Shown one piece after another: positions 1 to 8,366 of a DNA stretch of 64,000 nucleotides. How positions within the stretch are numbered: the stretch's first letter is position 1; the number at the start of each line of letters is the position of its first letter. The stretch lies in NCBI RefSeq assembly GCF_900156815.1, contig NZ_FTOT01000006.1, positions 1 to 64,000 of the forward strand. The letters run 5' to 3'. Source of the stretch: Gemmobacter megaterium. Lineage in GTDB: Bacteria; Pseudomonadota; Alphaproteobacteria; Rhodobacterales; Rhodobacteraceae. Below the pieces are notes generated by a model that was not told the DNA's origin, searched no databases, and saw only the letters and a program-made list of their open reading frames with translations. A program made the position numbers and the translations under genes.

Positions 1-94
1 ACACCGCGCTCGGCATCCCTGTCACAGAGCCCGTGGGATAAGTCTGTCCGGGGAAAGGGGAACCCCGGCCATCAGCCGATTTGTGCAACAGAGC
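1..94. mobile_element. Right end of an IS5-type insertion sequence
   Basis: Positions 77-94 read GATTTGTGCAACAGAGCC. The reverse complement, GGCTCTGTTGCACAAATC, has the form of the terminal inverted repeat of IS5-family elements. Just inside it, positions 3-41 encode the typical end of an IS5-family transposase. The rest of the element, its other terminal repeat and the target duplication lie left of the window. The family assignment rests on recollection of these ends and was not checked by a search. Confidence 0.6.
3..41 (+). pseudogene. C-terminal end of IS5-family transposase (cut by the window start)
   Basis: Reading from position 3 gives TALGIPVTEPVG followed by TAA at 39-41. This resembles the conserved tail of IS5-type DDE transposases, which commonly end in a TALG-P-T-x-x-VG pattern. 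Only twelve codons are visible, so whether the full gene is intact cannot be judged. It lies 36 bases inside the terminal inverted repeat, the normal spacing for a transposase stop codon near an IS end. Confidence 0.5.
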
Positions 95-96
95 CC

Positions 97-447
97 ATGG
101 AACGCATCGATCGCGTGGTCCTCAAGAACGCGCGAGGCCATGCCTACTTCGAATACGGCGAGCCGAGGATGGAAGCTCCGCTCCGAGTCTGGGCTCGCCC
201 ATTGGAAAGCATGTCGGAATCCGAACGCGCGGAATTCGAAGGGCTACGGGCCGCGGGCGGCCTAGCCGCATGGCCCGAAGTAGGCAGTCGGATGACGACA
301 CGCATTGCCACCGGCCTAGACATGGACGGAGACTGGGTCGTCGTGCAAGACGGCACCTATCGTTACGCGGTCGACGATGCAGAAGGTCTGCGCGTGAGGT
401 CAATTGTATGGGAATACCTTGCGACGGAGGTCCATTGGGAGTCCTAA
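97..447 (+). CDS. Hypothetical protein, probable C-terminal remnant next to an IS end
   Basis: This is a 116-residue acidic, soluble protein with no membrane segment or signal peptide. The sequence is protein-like (for example AAWPEVGSRMTTR and DGDWVVVQDGTYRY) and resembles, from memory, the C-terminal half of larger uncharacterised alphaproteobacterial proteins, some annotated as HNH-type endonucleases. No nuclease motif is present here. The first ATG lies 2 bases after the IS terminal repeat, and the frame stays open back through the IS end to position 1. I therefore infer that the insertion removed the 5' half of the original gene. No convincing ribosome binding site precedes the ATG, so expression is doubtful. 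The function is unknown. Confidence 0.45.
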   Translation: MERIDRVVLKNARGHAYFEYGEPRMEAPLRVWARPLESMSESERAEFEGLRAAGGLAAWPEVGSRMTTRIATGLDMDGDWVVVQDGTYRYAVDDAEGLRVRSIVWEYLATEVHWES

Positions 448-638
448 GGGTTTGATCATCGCCGAGCGACAGCCTTCAAGGCAGTAAAAGCCTCGATTTT
501 TGTAAAAGGGGGGTCTTAGAGGGCTATGGCGTAGACATAGTTCTCATCTTCACCCGGCGCGGCGCGCCATTTTCCTTAAGAGCTCACATCGTACATCCGC
601 GTGAAGCAAGCTCTGTCGGATTCACTCCATGCACCGCC

Positions 639-1793
639 TCAGAAGACCTTGCCGCGCGCGCTGATCGGCCAGAGAGCTTCCACCTGGCCATTTCTGACGC
701 AGACATACCAGTCGTGCAGGTTGCAGGTGGGGTCGCAGTGACCTGGCACCAATCGCAGGCGGTCATTAAGTTTCAGCGCGCCCTGCGGATCGGACAAGGT
801 GCCATGTTCGTCGCTGCACCCGGTATAAGACACATCATCGCGCCCATATACGCGGGGCAGGCCGCTTTCCGCGCTCATCGCCTTGAGACCCGCATCGCAG
901 ACGGCCCTGCCAGGTAGCGGATGGCTCATCACGCTGGTCAGCACGAACAGGGCGTTGTCCCATTGGGTTTCGTCGATACGATGGCCTTCGGCATCACGGA
1001 TGCGTCCGTAATCCGCATCCATGAAGGCATATGAGCCGCATTGCAGTTCGTTGTACACGCCCGACTCGGTCTCGAACTGGAACGAACCTGTTCCGGCGCC
1101 AGAAACCAGACCTGGCGGCAGGCCCGCCGCTTGCAGCGCCGAGACCACCGTTCTGACCAGTGCGATGGCAACATCTGCCTTTGCCTTGCGGTCCGCATGA
1201 TGCTCCAGATGCTGCATTGCGCCCTGATACGCCTGGAGGCCGGCAAACCGCAGGCTAGGCGCGGCGTCGATGGCCTGTGCGAGGGCCACAGCCGCATTCG
1301 GGCCGGAAACACCGCAGCGGGCTGCCCCTACATCCACCTCGACCAGACAATTCAGCACCGTGCCGTGGCGCTGCGCCGAAGCCGACAGATGGGCCACATT
1401 GCCCAGATCATCCACGCAGACCGTGATCTGCGCGCCCAGCTTTGGCATCCGAGCCAATCGGTCAATCTTGGCCGCATCCGTCACCTGGTTGGACACCAGA
1501 ATATCCGCCACGCCGGCACGGGCAAAAACCTCGGCCTCGGAAACCTTCTGGCAACACACGCCGACGGCGCCACCAAGCTCCATCTGCAATTTCAGCACAT
1601 CAACCGACTTGTGCATCTTGCCATGGGCGCGATGCCGCATCCCATGCGTATGGGCGAAGTGACCCAGCTTTCGGATATTGCGCTCCAGCGCATCCATATC
1701 GAGGATCAGACAGGGTGTCTGAATCTCCGCCTCGGACATACCCGGCAATGCCGGAATATCGAACCCGACCTCATATCCGTCAAAGCTGCTCAT
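639..1793 (-). CDS. D-3-hydroxyaspartate aldolase-like / D-threonine aldolase family, PLP-dependent
   Basis: This 384-residue protein belongs to the alanine-racemase-fold D-threonine aldolase (DSD1-like) family. Lys59 in the RAHGKMHKS motif matches the PLP lysine, and the C-terminal GHCD motif (about His352 and Asp354) matches the divalent-metal site. The sequence closely resembles, from memory, BhcC of Paracoccus, which cleaves beta-hydroxyaspartate to glycine and glyoxylate. The other beta-hydroxyaspartate cycle genes (bhcA, bhcB, bhcD) are not here, so the substrate could instead be D-threonine or another D-3-hydroxy amino acid. The start at 1793 is preceded by AGGAGG; the longer open frame upstream lacks such a site. 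It is divergent from an amidase and a DadA-type dehydrogenase, suggesting shared amino-acid catabolism. Confidence 0.85.
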   Translation of the reverse strand: MSSFDGYEVGFDIPALPGMSEAEIQTPCLILDMDALERNIRKLGHFAHTHGMRHRAHGKMHKSVDVLKLQMELGGAVGVCCQKVSEAEVFARAGVADILVSNQVTDAAKIDRLARMPKLGAQITVCVDDLGNVAHLSASAQRHGTVLNCLVEVDVGAARCGVSGPNAAVALAQAIDAAPSLRFAGLQAYQGAMQHLEHHADRKAKADVAIALVRTVVSALQAAGLPPGLVSGAGTGSFQFETESGVYNELQCGSYAFMDADYGRIRDAEGHRIDETQWDNALFVLTSVMSHPLPGRAVCDAGLKAMSAESGLPRVYGRDDVSYTGCSDEHGTLSDPQGALKLNDRLRLVPGHCDPTCNLHDWYVCVRNGQVEALWPISARGKVF

Positions 1794-1913
1794 CCCGGCC
1801 TCCTGCTCGCGTAGTGTTATGGGTCGCCTGCATGGAAAGGAAAGGCAATAGGCCAATGGAACGAGTTGCAGCCACCGGCCGGGAACGCCATGCTGCACAA
1901 GAAGGGCCACGCA

Positions 1914-1929
1914 ACTTGCGCGCGCAAGT
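1914..1929. promoter_or_regulatory. 16-bp perfect palindrome in the aldolase/amidase divergent promoter region
   Basis: ACTTGCGCGCGCAAGT is perfectly self-complementary. It lies in the 193-base gap between the divergent aldolase (start 1793) and amidase (start 1987), where a shared operator would be expected. No regulator gene lies next to the cluster, so the binding protein, if any, is encoded elsewhere. Operator function is inference. Confidence 0.35.
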
Positions 1930-1986
1930 GAATCCGGCGGTCCAACCAGTGCCACCGCGGCGACGGCGGCTGGTCGAAAGGATGAA

Positions 1987-3393
1987 ATGATGGCAGATCT
2001 GTGGGAACTCGATGCAACCGCGATTGCGTCTATGGTGCGACAGCGTGACATAACCGCCCGTGAGGTGACAGAGAGCGCGCTGGCGCGGCTGGCGGCTGTA
2101 AACCCCCGCGTGAATGCCGTTGTTCAGGAATTCCCCGACGAGGCGCTGGCGACGGCCGACCGCGTCGATGCCGCCATTGCCAATGGGCAGGATCCGGGGC
2201 CGATGGCGGGCGTTCCGGTGACGATCAAGGTCAACATCGACATGGCAGGTCACGCCAATACCAATGGGTTGCGGCTGCAGAAGGACCAGATTGCCGCCTC
2301 CAACAGTCCGGTGGCGGACAACTTTCTGCGCGCCGGTGCCATCATCATCGGGCGAACCAACACGCCTGCGTTTTCCATGCGCTGGTTTACCGACAACCAG
2401 TTGCATGGCCGAACCCTGAATCCTCATGACCCCTCGATCACACCTGGCGGATCCTCTGGTGGCGCCTCTGCCGCGGTCGCATCGGGCATCGGCGCCGTTG
2501 GGCATGGAAACGACATCGGCGGCTCGGTTCGCTATCCGGCCTATGCTTGCGGGATTCATGGGCTAAGGCCAAGCTTTGGGCGGGTTGCCGCCTTCAACGC
2601 CTCGGGCTCGGAGCGCAGCCTGGGCGCGCAGATCATGTCGGTTCAGGGGCCGCTGGCGCGCAGCATCGGCGATGTGCGCCTTGCACTGGCCGCCATGGCC
2701 GGGCCTGACATCCGCGATCCATGGTGGGTTCCGGCCCCGCTCGAAGGCCCCGCCTATCCGAAACGGGCAGCGTTGTGCATCCGCCCCGACGGGCTTGAAA
2801 CCGTACCCGAGGTGGAGGCCGCGCTGCGCGAGGCCGCTGCCCGGCTAACGGATGCCGGCTGGACAGTGCGGGAGTTCGACGCACTTCCCCCCTTGCGCGA
2901 CCTTGTTCCCCTGCAACTGGCATTGTGGTTCAGCAGCGACGGGATTGAAAACATGCGCGCGCTCGTGAACCGCGAGGGCGATCCCGGCGCCATGGCAACA
3001 TTGCAGAACGTGCTGGGCAAGAACCTTGATGCGATGGATCTGCCGACCTATTCGTCCGTTCTTACACGCAGAGCGACGTATCTTCGGCAATGGATGGCCT
3101 TTTTCGAGGAGTGGCCGGCTGTGCTGATACCGAACTCTGCCCATTTGCCGATGCCGCAGGATTTTGACATTCAATCCGAAGCAACCGGCGCAATCACGGC
3201 CGAAATTCAGATGACGCAACTGGCCCTGCCGGTTCTGGGTCTGCCTGGCCTGTCGGTGGCGATGGACAAAGTGGGGCAGGTGCCCAACGGCGTGCAGATC
3301 ATCGGAAGCCGGTTCCGTGAAGATATCCTTCTGGCGGCTGGCGATGATATCGCAAGCCGGGGTGCGCCCGTCCTGCCCGTCACGCCGGTGTAA
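1987..3393 (+). CDS. Amidase signature family hydrolase
   Basis: This 468-residue enzyme hydrolyses a carboxamide, N-acyl or related C-N bond. It is predicted to be cytoplasmic, with no signal peptide. The amidase-signature triad is visible: Lys81 in GVPVTIKV, the cis-serine in PGGSSGGA (Ser156/157) and the nucleophile Ser180 in GNDIGGSVR. The length is normal for the family. The start at 1987 follows the purine-rich GAAAGGATGA. A DadA-type dehydrogenase follows 12 bases downstream on the same strand, so the two are probably cotranscribed. Amidase substrates cannot be read from sequence. The context suggests an amide or N-acyl derivative of an amino acid handled by the flanking aldolase and dehydrogenase. 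Confidence 0.85.
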   Translation: MMADLWELDATAIASMVRQRDITAREVTESALARLAAVNPRVNAVVQEFPDEALATADRVDAAIANGQDPGPMAGVPVTIKVNIDMAGHANTNGLRLQKDQIAASNSPVADNFLRAGAIIIGRTNTPAFSMRWFTDNQLHGRTLNPHDPSITPGGSSGGASAAVASGIGAVGHGNDIGGSVRYPAYACGIHGLRPSFGRVAAFNASGSERSLGAQIMSVQGPLARSIGDVRLALAAMAGPDIRDPWWVPAPLEGPAYPKRAALCIRPDGLETVPEVEAALREAAARLTDAGWTVREFDALPPLRDLVPLQLALWFSSDGIENMRALVNREGDPGAMATLQNVLGKNLDAMDLPTYSSVLTRRATYLRQWMAFFEEWPAVLIPNSAHLPMPQDFDIQSEATGAITAEIQMTQLALPVLGLPGLSVAMDKVGQVPNGVQIIGSRFREDILLAAGDDIASRGAPVLPVTPV

Positions 3394-3405
3394 AGGTCAA
3401 CCCAT

Positions 3406-4626
3406 ATGTCCGAGGTGATGGTATTGGGCGCCGGCATGGTTGGTGTGTCCACTGCACTGGCCTTGCAGGCCGCAGGCCGGGCCGTCGTGTTGGTTGACCG
3501 GCAGGATCCAGGACGCGAAACCAGCTATGGCAACGCCGGGATCATCCAGGGCGAAGCGGTGGAGCCCTATGGACTGCCCAGGGATCTCGTCAGTTTGTGG
3601 AGGATCGTTCTGGGGCAGGACAATGCCGTAAGTTATCACCTGAACGCGCTCCCCTCGCATCTGGAGGTGCTATGGCGATACTTCCGCGCCTCTGCACCGG
3701 CGCGGCACCGTCACGCTTCGCAAACTTATGCAGGGCTGATACAGCGCGCGACCAATGACCATGCGCCGCTGATCGCGGCCGCAGGCGCTGACAAACTGAT
3801 CCGCCGCGATGGCTTTCGCACTGCGGCGCGATCAGAGCGCCCATTCGCCGCGCAGGTTGCAGAAGCCGAGCGGCTGGAGCGCAGCTATGGCGTCCGCATC
3901 TCTGTCATGGATGGCGATGCGCTGGCCGCCGCGGAACCGGCGCTGAAGCTGCGTTTCGCAGGCGCGATCCATTGGCACGATGGCTGGACCTGTTCGGATC
4001 CCGGCGCATTGGTCGCCGCCTATGCCGATCTGTTCCGCGCGCGCGGGGGCAAGATCGCCTCTGCTGACGCCATGCTGCTGCAACAGGATGGCGCAGGATG
4101 GAAGCTGGGACCACATCAGGCGGCTGACGTTGTAGTGGCGCTTGGTCCATGGTCGCCAATGCTGCTTGCGCGCTTCGGGTACCGCATCCCACTGCTGCGG
4201 AAACGAGGGTACCACCGGCATTTCCGTGGTGGGGCGACCCTGGATCTTCCGATGATGGATACCTCGATCGCCACCGTCCTGGCGCCAATGGCCACCGGGC
4301 TGCGGGTCTTGACCGGCGCCGAACTGGCGAGGCCAGGCGCACCGCCCACACCGCGACAGTTGGCGCGCGCCGAAACCGCGGCACGGGAAATTCTCGACCT
4401 TGGCGATCAGGTCGAGTTGCAGCCGTGGATGGGAAACCGTCCTTGTATGCCCGACATGATTCCGCTGGTGGGGCAGGCGCCACGCCACCGGGGTCTCTGG
4501 TTTCACTTCGGCCACGGGCATCAGGGGTTCACCCTTGGCCCAACCACCGCCGCACTTCTTGCAGAGCATATGTCAAGCGGACGGGCGCCAATACCAGCAT
4601 TGGATCCGGCGCGACGCACAGGTTAG
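3406..4626 (+). CDS. FAD-dependent D-amino-acid dehydrogenase (DadA-like)
   Basis: This 406-residue DAO/DadA-family flavoprotein oxidises an amino acid to the imino and then 2-oxo acid, passing electrons to the respiratory chain. The N-terminal dinucleotide-binding motif VLGAGMVGVSTAL (about residues 5-17) and the family-typical C-terminal HFGHGHQGFTLGPTTA segment are both present. Members act at the inner face of the membrane, and no signal peptide is seen. It follows the amidase by 12 bases and converges with a GNAT gene 7 bases downstream. Assignment to the family is strong. The specific substrate (D-amino acid, glycine/sarcosine or hydroxyproline-like) is not determined. Confidence 0.85.
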   Translation: MSEVMVLGAGMVGVSTALALQAAGRAVVLVDRQDPGRETSYGNAGIIQGEAVEPYGLPRDLVSLWRIVLGQDNAVSYHLNALPSHLEVLWRYFRASAPARHRHASQTYAGLIQRATNDHAPLIAAAGADKLIRRDGFRTAARSERPFAAQVAEAERLERSYGVRISVMDGDALAAAEPALKLRFAGAIHWHDGWTCSDPGALVAAYADLFRARGGKIASADAMLLQQDGAGWKLGPHQAADVVVALGPWSPMLLARFGYRIPLLRKRGYHRHFRGGATLDLPMMDTSIATVLAPMATGLRVLTGAELARPGAPPTPRQLARAETAAREILDLGDQVELQPWMGNRPCMPDMIPLVGQAPRHRGLWFHFGHGHQGFTLGPTTAALLAEHMSSGRAPIPALDPARRTG

Positions 4627-4633
4627 CGCCCTG

Positions 4634-5077
4634 TCAAAGCGGCTTCTTGAAACCAAGATGGCTGGGCGCATAGCCCTGCCGTTCATAGAACGCATGAGCC
4701 CGCAGACGGTCCCGGTTGGTGGTCAACTGGATCAGGCCGCATCCAGCCGCACGGGCACGCGCCTCGGCATCGGCCATCAACAGCGAGCCGATTCCCGCAC
4801 TGCGCAGGGTCGAGGCAACACGCACCGATTCCACCTGGGCCCGGCGCGAGGCCCGCAGCGAAAGACCCGAGATGAACGTCAGTTGATAGGTAGCGATGAT
4901 GACGCCGTCCTGTTCGCCGACGATCAGGTGATTGTTGCCTTCGGCCGTCATTGCATCAAAGGCCGCGAAATAGGGGCGCGGATCCTCGCTTTCGCGCCGG
5001 GCGCCAAGATCATCGTCAGTCAGCAAGGCCAGAACCTGAGGCACATCGTCCCGCTTCGCCAGGCGCCAGATAATCAT
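4634..5077 (-). CDS. GNAT-family N-acetyltransferase
   Basis: This 147-residue single-domain GNAT protein probably transfers an acetyl group from acetyl-CoA to an amine. The acetyl-CoA pyrophosphate-binding motif A is visible as [10 protein letters not shown] (around residues 91-100). It is followed by the typical [19 protein letters not shown] segment, in which the Tyr near the end is the usual general-acid position. Its ATG overlaps the trpF stop codon (ATGA), so it is translationally coupled to trpF. This spot is where trpB normally follows trpF in related genomes. The acceptor substrate is unknown. Confidence 0.85.
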   Translation of the reverse strand: MIIWRLAKRDDVPQVLALLTDDDLGARRESEDPRPYFAAFDAMTAEGNNHLIVGEQDGVIIATYQLTFISGLSLRASRRAQVESVRVASTLRSAGIGSLLMADAEARARAAGCGLIQLTTNRDRLRAHAFYERQGYAPSHLGFKKPL

Positions 5078-5760
5078 GCGGCAACCGTCGCCCGGACAAA
5101 TTCAGCAATCATGTCTGCATCCTTCTTTCCCGGCGTGCTTTCCACACCGGACGAGACATCGACCTGCCGCGCGCCGGTCAGGTGAATCGCCTCTGCGACA
5201 TTGGCCGCCGTCAGGCCACCCGCCAGCATCCATGGCCGCGTCCAGCGGCGGCCTGCAATCAGGCGCCAGTCAAAAGCCAGACCATTCCCCCCCGGCAGCG
5301 CCGCATCCTTTGGCGCCTTGGCATCCACCAACAGCATGTCCGAAACAGCGGAATACAGGTCGAGCGCCACCACATCCGCGGCATCGGCCACACCGACGGC
5401 TTTCATCACCGGCAATCCATAGCGGGCGCGGATCTGGCTAACGCGGTCAGGGGTTTCCTTGCCATGCAGTTGCAGGATGTCGATTGGCACGCTGGACAGA
5501 ATGGCATCAAGCTGAGCGTCATCGGCGTCAACCGTCAACGCAACCTTCGCAAGTCCGACCGGCGCAAGAACGGCCAGTTCCCGCGCTGCCGAGATCGACA
5601 GGTGACGCGGCGAGCGAGCAAAGAAGACAAACCCACCATAGGCTGCACCTGCGCTTGCCGCTGCTTCCACATCTGCCGGAGTCGTCAATCCACAGATCTT
5701 GGCGCGCACTGGGCCCTGTGCGCCCAGATCCGCACCTGCCATCACCAACCGGACCGGCAT
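5074..5760 (-). CDS. trpF: Phosphoribosylanthranilate isomerase
   Basis: TrpF converts N-(5'-phosphoribosyl)anthranilate to the carboxyphenylamino-deoxyribulose phosphate in tryptophan synthesis. The catalytic Cys lies in KICGL and the C-terminal phosphate-binding region contains DVSSGVE. With the ATG at 5760 the protein has 228 residues, a slightly long N-terminus, since the catalytic Cys is at about residue 23 rather than the usual 7-10. A GTG at 5709 would give the more typical length, and a TTG at 5766 is the least likely start. The gene follows lapA almost directly and is coupled to the GNAT gene. trpB, its usual neighbour in Rhodobacterales, is absent. Confidence 0.92.
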   Translation of the reverse strand: MPVRLVMAGADLGAQGPVRAKICGLTTPADVEAAASAGAAYGGFVFFARSPRHLSISAARELAVLAPVGLAKVALTVDADDAQLDAILSSVPIDILQLHGKETPDRVSQIRARYGLPVMKAVGVADAADVVALDLYSAVSDMLLVDAKAPKDAALPGGNGLAFDWRLIAGRRWTRPWMLAGGLTAANVAEAIHLTGARQVDVSSGVESTPGKKDADMIAEFVRATVAA

Positions 5761-5762
5761 GG

Positions 5763-6125
5763 TCAACCCGCCTTGCGCGGTGGGGTGTCAAGCAGGGCTA
5801 TAACCTCGTCCTTCTTGTGCTGCGGCTGCGTGGTACGCCCCACCTCACGCCGTAGTTCCTGCACCTCGCGCGCACGGGCAGCGGCGGCGGCGCGGTGTTT
5901 GTGCTCGCGCAGCCATTCCCAGACGAAGCCGATCAGCACACCCACAATGATCCCGCCGAAGCCGACAAGGAAAAGTGGCAACCGTATCTGCCAGTCGATC
6001 CCGATCAGCTGAGCCAGATCTGCTGGCAGCGCATGAAGAACCACCGGCTCGCGGTTTGCCAGCGCCACAGAGATCAACCCAAGGGCGATTACCAGCAGCA
6101 CCAGATAGCGCAGATATTTCATCAT
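5763..6125 (-). CDS. lapA: LapA-domain (DUF1049) inner-membrane protein
   Basis: This 120-residue protein has a hydrophobic N-terminal segment (about residues 5-24), a second around 45-65, then a basic and alanine-rich coiled-coil-like tail ([20 protein letters not shown]). This is the LapA layout; in E. coli LapA works with LapB in lipopolysaccharide assembly and FtsH/LpxC control. Its start overlaps the ihfB stop codon (ATGA) and trpF begins just after its stop, giving an ihfB-lapA-trpF transcription unit. The ihfB-lapA linkage is common in proteobacteria. No LapB gene is adjacent. Confidence 0.85.
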   Translation of the reverse strand: MMKYLRYLVLLVIALGLISVALANREPVVLHALPADLAQLIGIDWQIRLPLFLVGFGGIIVGVLIGFVWEWLREHKHRAAAAARAREVQELRREVGRTTQPQHKKDEVIALLDTPPRKAG

Positions 6126-6427
6126 TCGTCGTCGTCCGGTCCCGTGTCATAGCCATTGAGGCGGTCACGCAGAAGCTTGCCCGTCTTGAAGAACGGCACG
6201 CGCTTTTCCTCGACCTCGACCGCCTCGCCAGTGCGGGGGTTGCGGCCGACGCGGGCGTCACGCTCCTTGACGGAAAACGCACCGAAGCCACGCAGTTCTA
6301 CCCGATCACCTCGGGAAAGCGCAGAGATGACTTCCTCGAATACTGTGTTCACGATCCGCTCTACATGACGCTGGGTCAGGTGCGGGTTCTCGTCCGCGAT
6401 CTTCTGGATCAGCTCGGAGCGTATCAT
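6122..6427 (-). CDS. ihfB: Integration host factor subunit beta
   Basis: This 101-residue HU/IHF-family DNA-bending protein is the beta subunit of the IHF heterodimer. The start [11 protein letters not shown] and the DNA-intercalating arm [24 protein letters not shown], with its Pro at the tip, are diagnostic. An acidic tail (DDDE) ends the protein. It sits downstream of rpsA, as in most proteobacteria, but is separated from it by a terminator hairpin and has a good promoter of its own at 6473-6500. It is followed by lapA with a 4-base overlap. Confidence 0.95.
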   Translation of the reverse strand: MIRSELIQKIADENPHLTQRHVERIVNTVFEEVISALSRGDRVELRGFGAFSVKERDARVGRNPRTGEAVEVEEKRVPFFKTGKLLRDRLNGYDTGPDDDE

Positions 6428-6472
6428 TTGGTCCCCCGGTGTTGGAGTGGTCCTGTGTCCGGACCTGCCGAG

Positions 6473-6500
6473 ACTATAGGCAGAAAATACGTGCTGACAA
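6473..6500 (-). promoter_or_regulatory. Sigma70-type promoter of ihfB-lapA-trpF
   Basis: On the minus strand TTGTCA (6500-6495) and TATAGT (6478-6473) are separated by 16 bases, a good match to a housekeeping promoter. The -10 element lies 46 bases upstream of the ihfB ATG. It is placed just after the rpsA terminator hairpin, consistent with independent transcription of ihfB. Confidence 0.55.
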
Positions 6501-6550
6501 ATACTAAAGCCAGATCATGCCCCTTGCAGGCAATCCATGGCGCACCCCGA

Positions 6551-6578
6551 ATGAAAACGGCCCCGCAAATGCGGGGCC
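6551..6578 (-). terminator. Rho-independent terminator of rpsA
   Basis: GGCCCCGCA and TGCGGGGCC (6559-6578) form a perfect 9-bp stem with a 2-base loop. On the minus strand it is followed by GTTTTCAT. It lies 26 bases after the rpsA stop codon. Confidence 0.75.
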
Positions 6579-6603
6579 GCCCCATGGACCATGCGGCCCG
6601 TTC

Positions 6604-8286
6604 TCAGTTGCGATCGCCGCGAAGTGCCGCGCCGAGAATATCGCCCAGCGACGCGCCCGAATCAGACGAGCCGTACTGTTCCACGGCCTCTTTCTCTTCG
6701 GCGATCTCACGTGCCTTGATCGACAGGCCAAGACGGCGGGTCTTGGAGTCGATGTTGGTGACGCGAACGTCGATGTTGTCACCGACCTGGAAACGCTCGG
6801 GACGCTGGTCTGCGCGGTCGCGCGCCAGATCGGAACGGCGGATGAACGACTTGGCGCCGTTGTATTCCACCTCGATCCCGCCATCTTCGATGGCCGAAAC
6901 GGCAACGGTGATCACCGAGCCACGTTTCACGCCATCAACGGCATCGGTGAAGGTATCGTCGCCCAAGGCCTTGACCGACAGCGAGATACGCTCACGCTCG
7001 ACATCCACCTCGGACACGGCCGCGCGGACGACATCGCCCTTGCGGTAGTTCTGGATGGCATCCTCGCCGCGCTGATCCCACGACAGATCCGATAGGTGGA
7101 CCATGCCGTCGATATCGCCTTCGAGGCCAATGAACAGACCGAATTCGGTGATGTTCTTGACTTCGCCTTCGATCTGGGTGCCGGGCGGATTGGTTTCGGC
7201 GAACACTTCCCACGGGTTGCGCATGACCTGCTTGAGGCCCAGCGACACGCGGCGTTTGGCGCTGTCGATTTCCAGCACCATGACGTCCACCTCTTGCGAG
7301 GTCGAGACGATCTTGCCGGGGTGCACGTTCTTCTTGGTCCAGGACATTTCCGAGACGTGCACCAGACCTTCGACACCGGCTTCCAGCTCGACGAATGCGC
7401 CGTAGTCGGTGATGTTGGTCACGCGGCCCTTGTGGACCGAACCCAGCGGATAGGTCTTTTCCACCACATCCCACGGATCGGTCTGGAGCTGTTTCATGCC
7501 CAGGCTGATACGATGGGTTTCCTTGTTGATCTTGACGACCTGGACCTTGACGGTCTCGCCGATTGCCAGAATCTCGGAGGGGTGGTTGACGCGGCGCCAG
7601 GCCATGTCGGTCACGTGCAACAGGCCGTCGACACCGCCCAGATCAACGAACGCACCGTATTCGGTGATGTTCTTGACCACGCCGTCGACGATCTGGCCTT
7701 CGGCCAGCTTGCCGATGATTTCGGCGCGCTGTTCGGCACGCGACTCTTCCAGGATGGCGCGGCGCGAGACAACGATGTTGCCGCGACGACGATCCATTTT
7801 CAGGATCTGGAAGGGCTGCTTCAGACCCATCAGCGGGCCGGCATCGCGCACGGGGCGCACATCGACCTGCGAGCCGGGAAGGAACGCAACAGCGCCGCCC
7901 AGATCGACGGTGAAGCCGCCCTTGACGCGACCGAAGATGGCGCCTTCGACGCGCTCTTCCTTCGCATAAGCTTTTTCAAGACGATCCCAGGCTGCTTCGC
8001 GCTTGGCTTTCTCGCGCGAGATGACAGCCTCGCCGCGGGCATTTTCCACGCGATCGAGATAGACCTCGACTTCGTCGCCGACATTGACGTCGGGCGCTTC
8101 GCCGGGATTTGCGAATTCCTTGAGGTCGATGCGGCCTTCCATCTTGTAGCCGACATCGATGATGGCCTGGCCCGCCTCGATGGCGATGACCTTGCCTTTG
8201 ACAACCGTACCCTCGTCGGGGGTGTCAAGTTCGAAGCTTTCGTTAAGGAGGGCTTCGAATTCCTCCATGGTCGCTTTAGCGCACAT
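6604..8286 (-). CDS. rpsA: 30S ribosomal protein S1
   Basis: S1 binds mRNA on the 30S subunit and promotes initiation on structured or weak-Shine-Dalgarno messages. The 560-residue product carries the repeated S1 OB-fold domains; four clear repeats have the GAFV-L-VEGLVHVSEMSW form, and two degenerate ones lie at the N-terminus. I chose the start at 8286 (MCAKATMEEFEALL), the form typical of Rhodobacteraceae and preceded by AAGGAAA; a longer open frame runs upstream. The long leader contains a strong hairpin (8367-8386). cmk, the usual gene upstream, is replaced here by divergent secB. Confidence 0.95.
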   Translation of the reverse strand: MCAKATMEEFEALLNESFELDTPDEGTVVKGKVIAIEAGQAIIDVGYKMEGRIDLKEFANPGEAPDVNVGDEVEVYLDRVENARGEAVISREKAKREAAWDRLEKAYAKEERVEGAIFGRVKGGFTVDLGGAVAFLPGSQVDVRPVRDAGPLMGLKQPFQILKMDRRRGNIVVSRRAILEESRAEQRAEIIGKLAEGQIVDGVVKNITEYGAFVDLGGVDGLLHVTDMAWRRVNHPSEILAIGETVKVQVVKINKETHRISLGMKQLQTDPWDVVEKTYPLGSVHKGRVTNITDYGAFVELEAGVEGLVHVSEMSWTKKNVHPGKIVSTSQEVDVMVLEIDSAKRRVSLGLKQVMRNPWEVFAETNPPGTQIEGEVKNITEFGLFIGLEGDIDGMVHLSDLSWDQRGEDAIQNYRKGDVVRAAVSEVDVERERISLSVKALGDDTFTDAVDGVKRGSVITVAVSAIEDGGIEVEYNGAKSFIRRSDLARDRADQRPERFQVGDNIDVRVTNIDSKTRRLGLSIKAREIAEEKEAVEQYGSSDSGASLGDILGAALRGDRN

Positions 8287-8366
8287 GCAGATCAGTTTCC
8301 TTTTGGTCTGTTTCACTGGCCTTGCGGTTGGCTCCGCCGGTCTTTGGTTGGTCCTTGCAACGGCAT

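Noticed and set aside
639-1793. The aldolase as part of a complete beta-hydroxyaspartate cycle.
   Set aside because: The other genes of the cycle (bhcA, bhcB, bhcD) are not in the window, so no symbol from that pathway was assigned.
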